Shown one piece after another: positions 9,940 to 18,938 of a stretch of DNA of 64,000 nucleotides; the first letter of the stretch is position 1; every line of letters starts with the position of its first letter. The DNA is from an uncultured Eggerthellaceae bacterium (GTDB taxonomy: Bacteria; Actinomycetota; Coriobacteriia; Coriobacteriales; Eggerthellaceae). The notes beneath the pieces are model-generated. The model was not told the origin of the DNA. It made no database searches and saw nothing but the letters and a program-made list of their open reading frames with translations. The position numbers were made by a program, and so were the translations under genes. The stretch is from positions 1 through 64,000 of the forward strand of contig CANQRF010000003.1 in the NCBI GenBank assembly GCA_947626195.1, written 5' to 3'.

Positions 9940-10281
9940 CTAGGCCTCCTCTCGCGGCGCGACAATAATGGTGATGTGGCTCGTGCGCTTGCGGATACGC
10001 GAGGCGGAACCCTTTGCCCGGGGGCGAATGCGCTTCATGATCGGGCCTTCATCCACGAAAGCGCGTTTGACATAGAGCGTATCGGCACGCAGATTGTTGT
10101 TGTTCTCCGCGTTTGCGACTGCCGAGTTCAGCGTCTTCTCCACCGTTTCGGCAATGCCCTTGTTCGTGAATGCGAGGATCTGGCGGGCCTCCTCGATGCC
10201 CTTGCCGCGAATGAGGTCGACGACGATGCGGGCCTTGCGGGGAGATACGCGCACGAAGCGCGTTTGGGCTTTCACTTCCAT
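9940..10281 (-). CDS. rplV: 50S ribosomal protein L22
   Basis: L22 lines the exit tunnel. The ATG at 10281 is chosen because AGGAGGT lies 11 bases upstream; a GTG at 10293 directly abuts that sequence and is too close to use it. The resulting 113-residue protein [20 protein letters not shown] has the L22 signature and the C-terminal [21 protein letters not shown] hairpin region. Confidence 0.95.
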   Translation of the reverse strand: MEVKAQTRFVRVSPRKARIVVDLIRGKGIEEARQILAFTNKGIAETVEKTLNSAVANAENNNNLRADTLYVKRAFVDEGPIMKRIRPRAKGSASRIRKRTSHITIIVAPREEA

Positions 10282-10296
10282 GCTCTGCCACACCTC

Positions 10297-10569
10297 CTAT
10301 CGCTTGCCCTTGTCGGCCGAGTGCCCGCGGAAGGTGCGGGTGGGAGCGAATTCGCCCAGCTTGTGGCCGACCATCGACTCGGTGATGTAGACCGGCACGT
10401 GCTTGCGACCGTCATGCACCGCGATGGTGTGGCCCACCATGTCGGGGAAGATGGTGCTCGAACGTGACCATGTCTTGATGACGTTCTTCTCATTGGCGGC
10501 ATTCATTGCCTCAATGCGCCCTAAGAGCCGTGGCTCGATATAGGGACCTTTTTTCAGACTTCTGCTCAC
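10297..10569 (-). CDS. rpsS: 30S ribosomal protein S19
   Basis: This 90-residue protein of the small-subunit head has the family sequence [15 protein letters not shown] at the start and [20 protein letters not shown] at the end. It lies between rplB and rplV, in standard order. Confidence 0.97.
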   Translation of the reverse strand: MSRSLKKGPYIEPRLLGRIEAMNAANEKNVIKTWSRSSTIFPDMVGHTIAVHDGRKHVPVYITESMVGHKLGEFAPTRTFRGHSADKGKR

Positions 10570-10593
10570 TTAGCTCTCCTTCACGCCACAGCG

Positions 10594-11424
10594 CTACTTC
10601 TTACGACGACGGATAATGAGTCTGCTCGACGCCTTCTTGGCATTGCGCGTGCGATGTCCCTTGGTGGGAACGCCCCACGGCGTCACCGGATGACGGCCGG
10701 CCGACTTGTTCTTGCCTTCGCCGCCGCCATGCGGATGGTCGACCGGATTCATCGCCGTGCCGCGGACGGAGGGGCGAATGCCCTTCCAGCGGTTGCGGCC
10801 GGCCTTGCCGATCTTGATGTTGGAGTGCTCCGCATTGCCCACTTCGCCGACGGTGGCGCGGCAGGTGAGCAGCACGCGGCGCATCTCCGAGGAGGGCATG
10901 CGGAGGATGGCGTAGTTGCCTTCCTTGCCCATGAGCTGGATCGACGTTCCGGCAGAGCGTGCCATGGCAGCACCTTTGCCCGGCTGGAGCTCGACGGCAT
11001 GCACGAGCGTGCCGACGGGGATGTTCGCGAGCGGAAGCGCATTGCCCGGCTTGATGTCGACGTCCGCGCCGCTCTCGACGATGTCGCCGACGCGCAGGCC
11101 CTTCGGATGGATGATGTAGCGCTTCTCGCCATCAACATAGTGGAGAAGGGCGATGCGGGCGCTGCGGTTCGGATCGTATTCGATCGTTGCGACCTTCGCG
11201 GGCACGCCGTCCTTGTTGCGTTTGAAATCGATGATGCGGTAGCGCTGCTTGTTGCCGCCGCCCTGATGACGCGTCGTGATGCGGCCATTGTTGTTGCGGC
11301 CGGCCTTCTTCGGCTTCGGCGCAAGCAACGACTTCTCCGGCGTCGAGCGCGTGATCTCCTCGAAATCGGAGACCATCTGGAAGCGCCTACCGGGAGACGT
11401 TGGCTTGTATTGTTTGACTCCCAT
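10594..11424 (-). CDS. rplB: 50S ribosomal protein L2
   Basis: L2 is needed for subunit association and peptidyl-transferase centre assembly. The ATG at 11424 ([14 protein letters not shown]) follows GGAGGACAGGTAACA and gives 276 residues, the usual length. The conserved [13 protein letters not shown] loop is present near residue 220. Unusually, the gene before it on the minus strand is not rplW but a peptidoglycan hydrolase; rplW lies 9 kb away, and L2 seems to have its own promoter. Confidence 0.97.
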   Translation of the reverse strand: MGVKQYKPTSPGRRFQMVSDFEEITRSTPEKSLLAPKPKKAGRNNNGRITTRHQGGGNKQRYRIIDFKRNKDGVPAKVATIEYDPNRSARIALLHYVDGEKRYIIHPKGLRVGDIVESGADVDIKPGNALPLANIPVGTLVHAVELQPGKGAAMARSAGTSIQLMGKEGNYAILRMPSSEMRRVLLTCRATVGEVGNAEHSNIKIGKAGRNRWKGIRPSVRGTAMNPVDHPHGGGEGKNKSAGRHPVTPWGVPTKGHRTRNAKKASSRLIIRRRKK

Positions 11425-11562
11425 TGTTACCTGTCCTCCATTGAACATTACCTGTCTTGGCTCGATGAACGATTGCCGAGGCGATCGAGGAGGTTCGCAT
11501 CGCTTCGACGCCGTTCATCCACGCGCTCGGGCGTGTCCATACACCCGAAGACGCAAGTGAAC

Positions 11563-11592
11563 AGTTTAACCGAAGGAACAAGGCAATTTCAA
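11563..11592 (-). promoter_or_regulatory. Probable promoter for the rplB-adk segment
   Basis: Read on the minus strand, TTGAAA (11592-11587) and TAAACT (11568-11563) are separated by 18 bases. The -35 hexamer begins four bases after the stop codon of the NlpC/P60 gene. It would restart transcription of the second half of the ribosomal cluster, with a leader of about 130 bases before rplB. The leader contains a short imperfect hairpin around 11528-11548. Confidence 0.55.
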
Positions 11593-11595
11593 GAT

Positions 11596-13458
11596 TTATT
11601 TTGCGAGAAGAAACAACTCGTCCGGCATGAGAGGCGTGCTGCCTGCGAAGAGCGGCTCGTCTGCGATATTGTTGTCTTCGCTCAGCGTCACATGGATGAG
11701 CTTCGAGCCTTCGTCATCCAATGAGAGCCCATCGGGCAACGAGAGCTTTCCCTGACCCTGGGCGGCGGAGGCATCGGTCGGCTTGGTCGGCAGCACGCGC
11801 TTCGCGAAATCGGGCATCTTGTCTTCAAGGGCCGTCACGCGCACGACGTCACCCGAATGCGGCGCCTCGATATAGAACCCATCGGCGAGATACATGCCAA
11901 CATGGCCGACAACGCCATCGGCCTCGAAGAACAGCAGATCGCCCATCTGGAGATCGGCGAAATCGACGTCCTCGCCGAGCGTGCACTGGTAATAGGTCGT
12001 CCGCGGGATCTTCACGTTCAGCGCCTTGTCGAAGGAATACTGCACGAGGCCCGAGCAATCGAAGCCCTCCGGCGTCGTTCCTCCCCAAACATAGGGAACG
12101 CCCAGATGGGAGGTCGCCTCGGCGACAAGATCGGTCAGCGTGCGCTCCTCCATGATCGGCTGCCCCGTTTCGTCAAGCAGGGCATCGCCGGTTGCGGGAT
12201 CGACCGCCTCCACCATGATCGGATCGGCGAGCTCATAGGAGATCGGCTCATCGAAACGCGTGAGGTCGTAGGTCTCGATAAGGTCTTGCAGCTTCTCGGA
12301 ATAGGAGGTGTCGGTGGCGTAGCGACCCTCCAGATAGTTGCACGCCATCACAAACGTTTCGGCATTTTCCTTCCAGACGGGGGCATAGAACCCGTCAAGG
12401 CCGTTTTTCAGAAGATCGGCGTAGTCCTCGAGCGATTGCCTCATGCTTGGATAGGCGCGGAAATCAGCGCGGATATAGTAGTTGTTGCCCGTGCCGTCGT
12501 CCTCGCCCGTGATGAAGTTGATGCTCTGCCCGCGATACGAACCCTTGATGCCGAAGAGGTTGTTCCCCTCGCGGGCAAGCGCGGAATTGCCTGAGCCGGA
12601 TTCGAGGATGGCCTGCGCGACCATCACCGAGGCGTACAGGCCCTCATCTTGCCCGATCTCACGAGCTTGCTCGCCGATGACCGCGATGAACTCCTCGGTT
12701 TCAAGGTCTTCGGAGTAATGCTTGGGGGTATAGGAGGTGTCTCCCGCATACGACCATGCGGGATATGCCTCGGCGTCGTTTGCCTCCGGTGCGCTTGGCG
12801 CAGGTTCCTGAAGGCTCGGAGCAACGGCATCCTCGGCCGACGGATTGCCCGTCTCGGGAGCCGACGCGCCATCTGCCTGCGGCGCTTGCGTGCCGCTCGG
12901 CTCGCCCTCGTTCTCGGTGGCTGGCGCCTGAGGGGCAGAATCGGCATGCTCGTTTTCCGAACCTTGAGGGTCGGAGGTATTCGGATCAGCCGGCGCGATC
13001 CCATCGGGGTCGGCGGCGGCATCGTTGTCGGACGGGGACGCGGCGATGAGGCCATTCGCGTCGGGCGGTGCGCTCAGGAGCACCTCGATGCCTTTGGCAA
13101 TCGCCGGATCGATCTTCGCGAGAGCCTCCAAATCGACCGCGGCGAGCTCTTCATACTTCACCTTCTCGCCGAGAAGGTAGCGAATCACGATGTCGCTTCC
13201 CTCGAAGTCTGCGGCGTCGATGGCATCGAGGAGATCGTGGCCAAAGGTCGGCTCGGGCTGCGGTTCGGCGGTGATGGGGGCTTCGGTGGCACTTGCCACG
13301 GAAACCGAGGTGATCCCCACGCAGGGCGTGACGGCAAGCGCGAGGGCAAGCAAGGTGCAGGCGGGGCGCCTGAGCGGGCTTTTCCACGCACGGGAATCTC
13401 CCCAAGACAACGCTTGGATATCCTTCTCTTTCGTCGAAATGTCCGGTTGCTTCCTCAT
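11596..13458 (-). CDS. Secreted peptidoglycan hydrolase: glucosaminidase domain plus NlpC/P60 endopeptidase
   Basis: The protein has about 620 residues. A basic start and a hydrophobic segment (LLALALAVTPCVGITSVSVA) form a Sec signal. An acidic Ala/Pro-rich linker follows, then a glucosaminidase-type domain (VMVAQAILESGSGNSALAREGNNLFGIKG) and an NlpC/P60 domain with the catalytic cysteine in GFDCSGLVQY and histidines in GHVGMY and APHSG. It should cleave cell-wall glycan and stem peptide. The ATG at 13458 with AGGTGA upstream is chosen over a TTG at 13542 that has no ribosome-binding site. It sits inside the split ribosomal cluster and appears to have its own promoter. Confidence 0.9.
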   Translation of the reverse strand: MRKQPDISTKEKDIQALSWGDSRAWKSPLRRPACTLLALALAVTPCVGITSVSVASATEAPITAEPQPEPTFGHDLLDAIDAADFEGSDIVIRYLLGEKVKYEELAAVDLEALAKIDPAIAKGIEVLLSAPPDANGLIAASPSDNDAAADPDGIAPADPNTSDPQGSENEHADSAPQAPATENEGEPSGTQAPQADGASAPETGNPSAEDAVAPSLQEPAPSAPEANDAEAYPAWSYAGDTSYTPKHYSEDLETEEFIAVIGEQAREIGQDEGLYASVMVAQAILESGSGNSALAREGNNLFGIKGSYRGQSINFITGEDDGTGNNYYIRADFRAYPSMRQSLEDYADLLKNGLDGFYAPVWKENAETFVMACNYLEGRYATDTSYSEKLQDLIETYDLTRFDEPISYELADPIMVEAVDPATGDALLDETGQPIMEERTLTDLVAEATSHLGVPYVWGGTTPEGFDCSGLVQYSFDKALNVKIPRTTYYQCTLGEDVDFADLQMGDLLFFEADGVVGHVGMYLADGFYIEAPHSGDVVRVTALEDKMPDFAKRVLPTKPTDASAAQGQGKLSLPDGLSLDDEGSKLIHVTLSEDNNIADEPLFAGSTPLMPDELFLLAK

Positions 13459-13553
13459 GCATTCACCTGTTGGCCCATTCACGAGCGCATCTGGCGGAAA
13501 ACCGTCTGCGCATCCCTTGTCCAAAGAGCTTCTGCCCTCCAAACTTTATGTTC

Positions 13554-13581
13554 ATTCTAGACGGTTTCTCGGGCTTGTCCA
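13554..13581 (-). promoter_or_regulatory. Probable promoter of the NlpC/P60 gene
   Basis: On the minus strand TGGACA (13581-13576) and TAGAAT (13559-13554) lie 16 bases apart, each one mismatch from the sigma-70 consensus. The transcript would have a leader of about 90 bases before the ATG at 13458. No terminator was seen between this site and the upstream trigger-factor-like gene. Confidence 0.55.
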
Positions 13582-13711
13582 CATTCCCCACCGATTCATC
13601 GCAAAGCGTCAATGCCTCGTTGCCTCCCGTTCATCTCGTTTGCCAAACGGTAAGAAACAACAGGCATGCAGAACCAGCGGCTTCGCTCAAGGGTCTGGGC
13701 GCTGTTGCCGT

Positions 13712-14752
13712 TTAGGAAGCGGACTTTCTCGTCGAGGTCTTTTTGGCCGGTTTCTTCTCAGGCTTCCCGTCGCCGGGCGCCGAAGGCGCAAGGTCGAGCA
13801 GCTTCAGATTCGCATGGTCGAGCGCCCATTGGTTCGCCTTGATGCGCTCGGCGGTCTCACGCATCGCAAAGCCGCGGCCGGTCTGCTCGAAGTACATGCG
13901 GGACATCTTCGGATCGACGCCAGGGTTCATCTCGGCGCAAGCGCGTTCGATGTCCGCGTCGGTCAGGCTGAGCTTCTCATGGCGATAGATCGCATCGAGC
14001 GCATAGCTCTGCGAGAGCATCTGGCGCGCTTGGAGCATCACCATCGCGTTGAACTGCTGCTGCCCGCCGTTGTTGCGCACGATGTCGTCGAAGCGCACGC
14101 CGGCGCGCTGGGCGTCGAGGCGCATGTTGCCGACGATCGCCTCCTGCATCGCGTTGTTGACCTCTTCGGGAATCTTCCCCTCGAAGCGCAGGCCGAGCTG
14201 GGTCTGCACCATCGTGAGAAGCTCGCGTTGATAGGCGGCGTTCGCCTGTGCGAAAAGCGCCTCGCGGATGCTCTTGCGCACATCCTCGGTGTCCTTGAAT
14301 TCCTTGTCGTGCTCCTTCATCGCCTCGATCTGGCGGTCAACGACGCTCTCATCGAACATGAAGGGGGGCACCGAGAGTGAGACGGGATCGTAGGAACTGA
14401 GCTCGAAAGGCTGCTTGAGCGCCACCTCGATCGTGAAGCTAAAGGGCCTTCCCCGCTTCAGCTCTTCGGAATAGACCGGCTTTGGCAGGTAGGCGGGGGT
14501 GATGTTCGCCTTGTCGATGGCGAGCGGCACGAGCGCATCGACGGCGCTGCGTGCGACGAGCGGATCGAGGTCTTTGATTCCCATCTGCTCAAACGCGACC
14601 TGGGAAACGCTCTTGCTCGAATCGGGTTTCAGCCCCATGTTCTGGGCAAACGTCACCTTGGCGCCTTCAAGCGCCCGCCCTACTTCCTGGGCCGTCGCCA
14701 GCACGCTCAGGCGCACGGCATACGTTCCGGTCTTTTTCGAGGTTACCTTCAT
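13712..14752 (-). CDS. Trigger-factor-like protein lacking the PPIase domain
   Basis: The ATG at 14752 has AAAGGAG eight bases upstream and gives 346 residues. The N-terminal third resembles the trigger factor ribosome-docking domain (MKVTSKKTGTYAVRLSVLAT, then QVAFEQMG), and the rest resembles the helical C-terminal chaperone arms (FDESVVDRQIEAMKEHDKEF through LSLTDADIERACAEMNPG). There is no room for the FKBP-type PPIase domain of a normal factor of about 430 residues. Where trigger factors carry the GFRxGKxP ribosome-contact signature this protein has NMGLKPDSSKS, so docking at L23 is doubtful. The C terminus is Lys/Ser-rich. It may be a paralogue with another client set. Confidence 0.7.
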   Translation of the reverse strand: MKVTSKKTGTYAVRLSVLATAQEVGRALEGAKVTFAQNMGLKPDSSKSVSQVAFEQMGIKDLDPLVARSAVDALVPLAIDKANITPAYLPKPVYSEELKRGRPFSFTIEVALKQPFELSSYDPVSLSVPPFMFDESVVDRQIEAMKEHDKEFKDTEDVRKSIREALFAQANAAYQRELLTMVQTQLGLRFEGKIPEEVNNAMQEAIVGNMRLDAQRAGVRFDDIVRNNGGQQQFNAMVMLQARQMLSQSYALDAIYRHEKLSLTDADIERACAEMNPGVDPKMSRMYFEQTGRGFAMRETAERIKANQWALDHANLKLLDLAPSAPGDGKPEKKPAKKTSTRKSAS

Positions 14753-14839
14753 CCTTGTCGCTCCTTTAAGTTCTCGCGGCACGGCATGGGGCCATCCCGC
14801 CAATCGCTGCGTATTGTAGCTCAAGGAGCTCGCAACTTC

Positions 14840-17800
14840 CTATTCGTTCGATTTCAGGCTCTCCACCATATCGACATGCGAGAGCTTCGTCAGCATCGCC
14901 GCCATCACGAGCAGCGAGAACAACATCGTGAGCGCAAACGCCGCGATAAACGAGCTGAGATGGATGTCGCGGCCGAACATCACGTAGTCGACCTCAGCCG
15001 TGGAGACCACCGAGGTCTCGAGGAGCACGCCGAGGAAGAGCCCCAGCACGGCTCCGATGATCACCAGAAGGAGGATCTCGCGGAAGATGTAGAGCGCCAC
15101 TTCCCGTTTCGTGAAGCCAAGCACCTTGAGCGTCGCGATCTCGCGGATGCGCTCGGTGATGTTGATGTTCGTGAGATTGTAGAGCACGATGAACGCGAGA
15201 AGCGCTGCCGCCGCGACAAGCACGATGACCACGAGGTTCACGCTCGAGAGCAGCGTGCGATAGGTGTCGATGGTCTCGTCGGTGTAGGCGACCGTCTGCA
15301 CGCCGTCGATCTCCCGCGCAGCCGTTGCGAACTCATCGCGAAGCGCTTTGTCCTCGGCGATCGTCGCATAGATCGAGGTCTCCTCGGGGGTTTCTCCGAA
15401 GGTCTGCTCATAGAGCTTCGGCGAGATGAAGACATAGTTCGCCACGTAGTTCTCCATGAGGGCATCGACGGTGAACTCATACACCTCGCCGGTCACGTTG
15501 CCGCGCGCGTCGGGGACGGAGAGCCTCAGGGTGTCGCCCGGGTACACGTCGAGCGTATAGCTCATCTTCTCGGTGATGATGATACCGTCATCGGACAGGT
15601 GCAGGTCGTTTCCCGTTTTGCGATCGCGCATCTTCCAGAGCGCTTGAAACACCGCTTCGTCGGAGGGCACCATGAGCGTAATGGAAAGCTCCTGATCGTC
15701 GGAGCCGAGCGCCACCATCGATGAGGCGTGCGCGGTGGTGTGCATGGTGAGATAGCGCTCATCATCGATAAGGTCGCTGAGTTCCCGCTTGTCGCTTTCG
15801 CTGATGTCGTCTTCGGTGTTGATGACGACGTTATAGCGCACGAGCTCGCCGTATTGCTTGTTGATGATGTCGTCGAGCGAATTCTGCAGCCCGAGGCCCG
15901 TGAGCAACAGGGCGGTGCAGCCGGCGATGCCGATCACGGTCATGATGAAGCGCTTCTTGTAGCGGAAGAGGTTGCGCGCGCAGACCTTCCAGAGAAACGA
16001 CATGCGGCGCCACAGCGGCCTGATGTGCTCGAGGAGGATGCGCCGCCCCGCTTTCGGCGCGCGGGGAAGCATCAACGCGGCGGGCACGGTGCGCAAGGTC
16101 GCGGCGACCGCCGCCCACGTGGCGAAGAGCGTCACGCCGACGCCGAGGCCCGCGGCGAGCAGGGCGAGCGGCCAGTCGATGGGAAGCGCGCCGTGCGGCA
16201 CGTGGTAGATGATGCTATAGGCGTACATGATGACCCAGGGGAGCACCTGGGAGAGGATCGCGATGCCGACGACGCTCCCCACACCTGAGGCGAGAAGCGC
16301 GTAGAGCAGGTATTTCGAGGCGATGCGCCCCTGCGAATAGCCGAGCGCCTTATAGGTGCCGATCAGCGTGCGCTCATCCTCCACCATGCGCGTCATCGTC
16401 GTGAGCGCGACAAGGGCGGCGACGAGGAAGAAGATGAAGGGAAAGACGCGGGCGATATTGTCGATGCGCTCCGCATCCGAAGAGAACATGACGACGCCGT
16501 TGTTCTTCGTGCGATCCATGACGAGCCATTCGGGCTCTTCGAGCTCATCGATCTGCGCCTGCACCTCCGCGATGTCGGCCTCCGCATCGGCGAATTGCTC
16601 GGATGCCTCGCGGGAGGCGCTTTCGTAATCGGCAAGACCGTCGTCATAGTCCGTCCGCGCCTGCTCGAGGCGAGACCGTGCATCCGCGAGCTGGGCCGCC
16701 GAGCTCGCGAGCGTGCGCTGCGCCGCGGCGAACTGGCGGGAAGCTTCGTCCCGTTGGGCGGCGAGCTGGTTGCGCGCCTGCTCGATTTGGGCCACGGCCT
16801 CCGGATAGGCCGCATCGAAGGCGGCCTTGTTCTCATCATAGGTCTGCTGCGAGGAAACGAGCTGCTCGATATCCGCTGCCTGCGCCTCAAGCTGGGCGAG
16901 CTGCTGTCTCGCGGCTTCCACCTGGGCGAGGAGCTCGGGGTTCTCGGGATCGGACGCGAGGGCCCCTTCGAGCTGATCGAGGGCTGAGGCGGCCTGATCG
17001 ATTCCCGCGCGCACCTGCTCAAGCGCTGCGGGCGCCTCCTCGGGGGTGAGGCCCGCCTGCTGCCATGAGGCGGCAAGCTGCGACGCCGCCTGCTCAAGCG
17101 AGGTTTGCTGCTGGTCGAGCTCGCGTTCGCTCGCGGCGATCTGGGCCTCGGCCTGGGCGAATTGCCCATCGGCCTGCGCACGCTGCGCGCGCAGCTCGGC
17201 GATGCCCGCGTCGTAGGCGCGCTGCCCGTCGGCAAGCGACTGCTCGCTCTCCGTGATTGTGGCGAGAGCCTCGTCAAGCTGCCCCTTCGCATCGGCGAGC
17301 TCGGCTTCCGCGTCGGCGCGCTCGGCATGGTAATCGCTTTGCGCGTCATCGACCTCGGATTGCGCCTCCCCCTTCACCTCGCTGAAGCGTATCTCCTCCC
17401 GAGAGGGCGCGATGGCACTGATGGCCTCCATCACCTCGGCGATCCGGTCGTCATAGGCTTCGCTCGCCGAGTTGAGCTCCTTCGCACCCCCAACGAGCAA
17501 GAATGCCTCGGTATAGGGAAGGTCGGAGGAAAACGCCTCGGGCATCACATACATATACTGGGTGATCGTGCCCGTGCCGAGCGAGGTCGTGCCCATGCTC
17601 GAGGAGGCCACGTAATAGGGCGAGTGCGCGAAGCCGACGATGGTGTATTCGGTCACCTCGAGCACATCGTCGAGCGCCGACGTCGCCTCGCTCACCAAGA
17701 TGGCGTCCCCCACCTCCACGTCGGTGTTCATCACGCGGTCGGCCGAGATGACGCATTCCCTCGCGCTCTCCGGCCATCTCCCGCGATCAAGGACGAGGCG

Positions 17801-18202
17801 ATTGAGGTAGTCTCCGTCATCCGACATGACGACGATGCCGTCGGAGGAGGCCGTCGAGGCGCTTGCCGCCTCGGGAAGCGAATGCATGCGCACCGCGTAT
17901 TGCTCGCCGTCGATGATCGCAAGCACGTCGGATTCATAGGCCCCCATGACCTCAGAAACGCCCTCGACCTCGGAAAGCGCCTCGAGATCGCCGTCGGTGA
18001 GTCCCATCGTCGAGATGACACGGATGTCCATCATGTTCGTGCCGTCGTAATAGGCATCGGCGGCGGCATCCATGTCGGGAGAGGTCATGCGAAGCCCCGC
18101 ATAGAAACCGCAGCCAAGTGCGACGATCGCCATGATCGCGAGAAACCTCCCGATCGAGTGCGTGATCGATCGGCGGAAGTCTTTTGCGAACGCGCTCGCC
18201 AC
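14840..18202 (-). CDS. Large FtsX-type ABC transporter permease with long coiled coil
   Basis: About 1,120 residues. A GTG at 18202 with AAGGGG seven bases upstream is preferred to a TTG at 18208. One N-terminal membrane span is followed by an extracytoplasmic region of several hundred residues, including a long Gln/Ala/Glu-rich coiled coil (roughly residues 270-550). Next come an FtsX block (MVEDERTLIGTYKALGYSQGRIASKYLLYA), a second extracytoplasmic part, and a C-terminal FtsX block (ITERIREIATLKVLGFTKREVALYI). This is the layout of MacB-like permeases that drive extracytoplasmic work, not import. The matching ATPase lies just upstream. Confidence 0.9.
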   Translation of the reverse strand: MASAFAKDFRRSITHSIGRFLAIMAIVALGCGFYAGLRMTSPDMDAAADAYYDGTNMMDIRVISTMGLTDGDLEALSEVEGVSEVMGAYESDVLAIIDGEQYAVRMHSLPEAASASTASSDGIVVMSDDGDYLNRLVLDRGRWPESARECVISADRVMNTDVEVGDAILVSEATSALDDVLEVTEYTIVGFAHSPYYVASSSMGTTSLGTGTITQYMYVMPEAFSSDLPYTEAFLLVGGAKELNSASEAYDDRIAEVMEAISAIAPSREEIRFSEVKGEAQSEVDDAQSDYHAERADAEAELADAKGQLDEALATITESEQSLADGQRAYDAGIAELRAQRAQADGQFAQAEAQIAASERELDQQQTSLEQAASQLAASWQQAGLTPEEAPAALEQVRAGIDQAASALDQLEGALASDPENPELLAQVEAARQQLAQLEAQAADIEQLVSSQQTYDENKAAFDAAYPEAVAQIEQARNQLAAQRDEASRQFAAAQRTLASSAAQLADARSRLEQARTDYDDGLADYESASREASEQFADAEADIAEVQAQIDELEEPEWLVMDRTKNNGVVMFSSDAERIDNIARVFPFIFFLVAALVALTTMTRMVEDERTLIGTYKALGYSQGRIASKYLLYALLASGVGSVVGIAILSQVLPWVIMYAYSIIYHVPHGALPIDWPLALLAAGLGVGVTLFATWAAVAATLRTVPAALMLPRAPKAGRRILLEHIRPLWRRMSFLWKVCARNLFRYKKRFIMTVIGIAGCTALLLTGLGLQNSLDDIINKQYGELVRYNVVINTEDDISESDKRELSDLIDDERYLTMHTTAHASSMVALGSDDQELSITLMVPSDEAVFQALWKMRDRKTGNDLHLSDDGIIITEKMSYTLDVYPGDTLRLSVPDARGNVTGEVYEFTVDALMENYVANYVFISPKLYEQTFGETPEETSIYATIAEDKALRDEFATAAREIDGVQTVAYTDETIDTYRTLLSSVNLVVIVLVAAAALLAFIVLYNLTNINITERIREIATLKVLGFTKREVALYIFREILLLVIIGAVLGLFLGVLLETSVVSTAEVDYVMFGRDIHLSSFIAAFALTMLFSLLVMAAMLTKLSHVDMVESLKSNE

Positions 18203-18220
18203 GGTCAAGCCCCTTGCGCG

Positions 18221-18922
18221 CTACCACTCTAAGACGCTGGCGGGCGCGGGATGCTCGTTGAGAACGATGTCGGCGACCTTGCCCTCGCGGATCGTGATCA
18301 CGCGATCGGCGATCGCCGTGAAGGCGAGATTGTGGGTGACAAGAACGACGGTCTTGCCCGTCTGGCGGCAGGTCTGCTGCAGGAGCTCGAGGATGCTCTT
18401 GCCTGTTTGGTAGTCAAGCGCACCCGTCGGCTCATCGCAGAGCAGGAGCTTCGGGTTCTTCGCCAACGCACGGGCGATGGCGACGCGCTGCTGCTCGCCG
18501 CCGGAAAGCTGGCTCGGAAAATTCGCCGCACGGTCGGCCAGGCCCACCTGCGCGAGCATCTCATCGGCAGGAAGCGGATCCTTGCATATCTGGGAAGCGA
18601 GCTCGACGTTCTCCAAGGCCGTGAGGTTGGGCACGAGGTTGTAGAACTGGAAGACGAAGCCCACATCGAAACGGCGGTACATCGTCAATTCGCGCTGGGT
18701 CGCCGCGCTGATATTGTTGCCGTCGAGCACGATGGTTCCCGACGTGCAGACGTCCATGCCGCCGAGCATGTTGAGAAGCGTCGTCTTGCCGGCGCCCGAT
18801 GGGCCGACGACCACGGCGAGCTCGCCCTGCTCGACGGTAAACGTCATCCCGTCGGCAGCGGCGACTTCCACCTCGCCCATTTGATAGATTTTCCTCACAT
18901 CGCGAAACTCGACAAACGACAT
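18221..18922 (-). CDS. ABC transporter ATP-binding protein, MacB/LolD type
   Basis: The ATG at 18922 ([16 protein letters not shown]) follows GAGGCG and gives 233 residues. Walker [13 protein letters not shown], signature [15 protein letters not shown], Walker [13 protein letters not shown] and the H-loop VTHN are intact. The [11 protein letters not shown] form and the adjacent permease place it with MacB/LolD/FtsE ATPases. It lies between the MFS gene and the permease with small gaps and is probably co-transcribed with both. Confidence 0.93.
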   Translation of the reverse strand: MSFVEFRDVRKIYQMGEVEVAAADGMTFTVEQGELAVVVGPSGAGKTTLLNMLGGMDVCTSGTIVLDGNNISAATQRELTMYRRFDVGFVFQFYNLVPNLTALENVELASQICKDPLPADEMLAQVGLADRAANFPSQLSGGEQQRVAIARALAKNPKLLLCDEPTGALDYQTGKSILELLQQTCRQTGKTVVLVTHNLAFTAIADRVITIREGKVADIVLNEHPAPASVLEW

Positions 18923-18938
18923 AGGCGCCTCGGAAGGA

